Assembly (NCBI GenBank): GCA_021784995.1
Contig: JAJYHA010000458.1
Span: 1-7,273 of the forward strand
Direction of reading: 5' to 3'
Length of the DNA: 7,273 nt
Source: Myxococcales bacterium
GTDB lineage: Bacteria; Myxococcota; Myxococcia; Myxococcales; Anaeromyxobacteraceae
The notes beneath the pieces are model-generated. The model searched no databases. It had not been told where the DNA came from and saw nothing but the letters and a program-made list of their open reading frames with translations. The first letter of the stretch is position 1. Each line of letters opens with the position of its first letter. Positions 6,768-7,273 of this stretch are shown piece after piece. The position numbers and the translations under genes are program-made.

Positions 6768-6795
6768 TGGACGCGGCCCCCCTTCCATCGTAAAT
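6768..6795 (+). promoter_or_regulatory. Possible promoter of the lipoprotein gene
   Basis: TGGACG (four of six matches to TTGACA), a 16-nt spacer, then GTAAAT (three of six matches to TATAAT) end 10 nt before the ATG at 6806. GTAAAT is in the only A/T-rich patch of the 127-nt gap after spmB. Use of this site would give an almost leaderless mRNA, which fits the missing Shine-Dalgarno. The rest of the gap shows only a short G/C palindrome (CGGGGCCCCG) without a U-run. Confidence 0.25.
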
Positions 6796-6805
6796 CCAGC
6801 CTCCG

Positions 6806-7273
6806 ATGCGCCACCGCCTGCTCTCGCTGCTCCTCCTCGCCACGCCCGCGCTGCTGGCGGGCTGCGGCGGCTCCGGTACGCCCGCGGCCCCCGGGAGCGC
6901 CTGCCAGAATCCCATCGGGACGAGCGCGGCCCCTTCCAGCTGGGTGCAGCACTTCGCCACCGTGAAGGTGGGGAGCGCCATCTCCTTCCAGGTGCCGGCG
7001 AATACCGCCAGCGTCACGATCGTCGAGCAGGCGGTGCACGCGCCCGACACCATCGACTACCAGCCGGCCGGCGGCTCGGCGCAGCGGCTCGACAACAGCG
7101 CGGTCCCGCTCGAGGTGACCGACGCCAGCGGGCGCATCATCTACAATGACAACCCCTCCACGCCGGTGACCGATCCGAACCAGATCGCCAACCAGCTCGC
7201 CTTCTTCGCGAGCGACGCGCCGGCGACCGGCACCCTGACCGTCCCCAACACCTCGGGCGGACTGGCGCTGGTG
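6806..7273 (+). CDS. Putative outer-membrane lipoprotein, N-terminal 156 residues only
   Basis: I do not recognise the family. The frame begins at ATG 6806, is bounded by an in-frame TAA at 6791 and runs off the window. Residues 1-20 are a lipoprotein signal: basic MRHR, the hydrophobic run LLSLLLLATPALL, and lipobox LAGC with the lipidated Cys at 20. Gly and Gly follow, not Asp, so export to the outer membrane is expected by the usual +2 rule, as far as that rule applies in this group. A Gly/Pro/Ala linker runs to about residue 45. The rest looks beta-rich (SAISFQVPANTASVTIVEQ, VPLEVTDASGRIIYND), like the N-terminal domain of a secreted enzyme or adhesin. A second cysteine is at residue 33. 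No catalytic motif is visible in this part. No Shine-Dalgarno precedes the ATG. It is co-oriented with spmB but 127 nt away, so it is probably transcribed separately. Confidence 0.8.
   Translation, partial: MRHRLLSLLLLATPALLAGCGGSGTPAAPGSACQNPIGTSAAPSSWVQHFATVKVGSAISFQVPANTASVTIVEQAVHAPDTIDYQPAGGSAQRLDNSAVPLEVTDASGRIIYNDNPSTPVTDPNQIANQLAFFASDAPATGTLTVPNTSGGLALV

Noticed and set aside
5473..7053. Minus-strand open frame of 526 codons opposite spmAB and the lipoprotein gene
   Set aside because: spmA and spmB have full family signatures on the plus strand; this frame is rich in His/Arg/Glu/Gly and looks like a shadow.

Overview
The window is strongly G+C-rich (codon third positions are almost all G or C) and densely coding. 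I infer a myxobacterium-like member of the Myxococcota (former Deltaproteobacteria), plausibly near Anaeromyxobacter. The grounds are base composition, a large alanine/proline-rich outer-membrane barrel of a type I associate with that group, and a SpmA/SpmB pair in a Gram-negative setting. The assignment is by impression, not by a database search.

Layout. Positions 1-1329 (minus) hold argH, argininosuccinate lyase, with its last residues cut off by the window edge. Positions 1432-3357 (minus) encode an exported outer-membrane beta-barrel protein of unknown function. Positions 3437-3850 (minus) encode methylmalonyl-CoA epimerase. Positions 3896-5473 (minus) encode a secreted or membrane-anchored transglutaminase-like protein with an intact Cys-His-Asp triad. 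A 56-bp divergent gap follows. On the plus strand come spmA (5530-6141) and spmB (6142-6678), which abut exactly, and then the start of a lipoprotein gene (6806 to the right edge).

How the genes relate. The four minus-strand genes are co-oriented. The transglutaminase and epimerase genes are 45 nt apart and could share a transcript. The barrel gene has its own promoter candidate overlapping the epimerase stop codon. argH lies 102 nt further on and probably has its own promoter. spmA and spmB form a two-gene unit that probably makes one membrane complex. Three or four of the products act in the envelope (barrel, transglutaminase, SpmAB, lipoprotein) and two are cytoplasmic metabolic enzymes, so this looks like ordinary core-genome neighbourhood and not one pathway.

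Read on both strands, the window shows no mobile element, CRISPR array, tRNA or rRNA, and nothing I would call a new defence or biosynthetic system. The points most worth a second look are the barrel protein, the ArgH variant without the usual N-terminal motif, the uncharacterised transglutaminase sharing a very short divergent region with spmAB, and a pattern in which first genes lack Shine-Dalgarno sequences while downstream genes have them.
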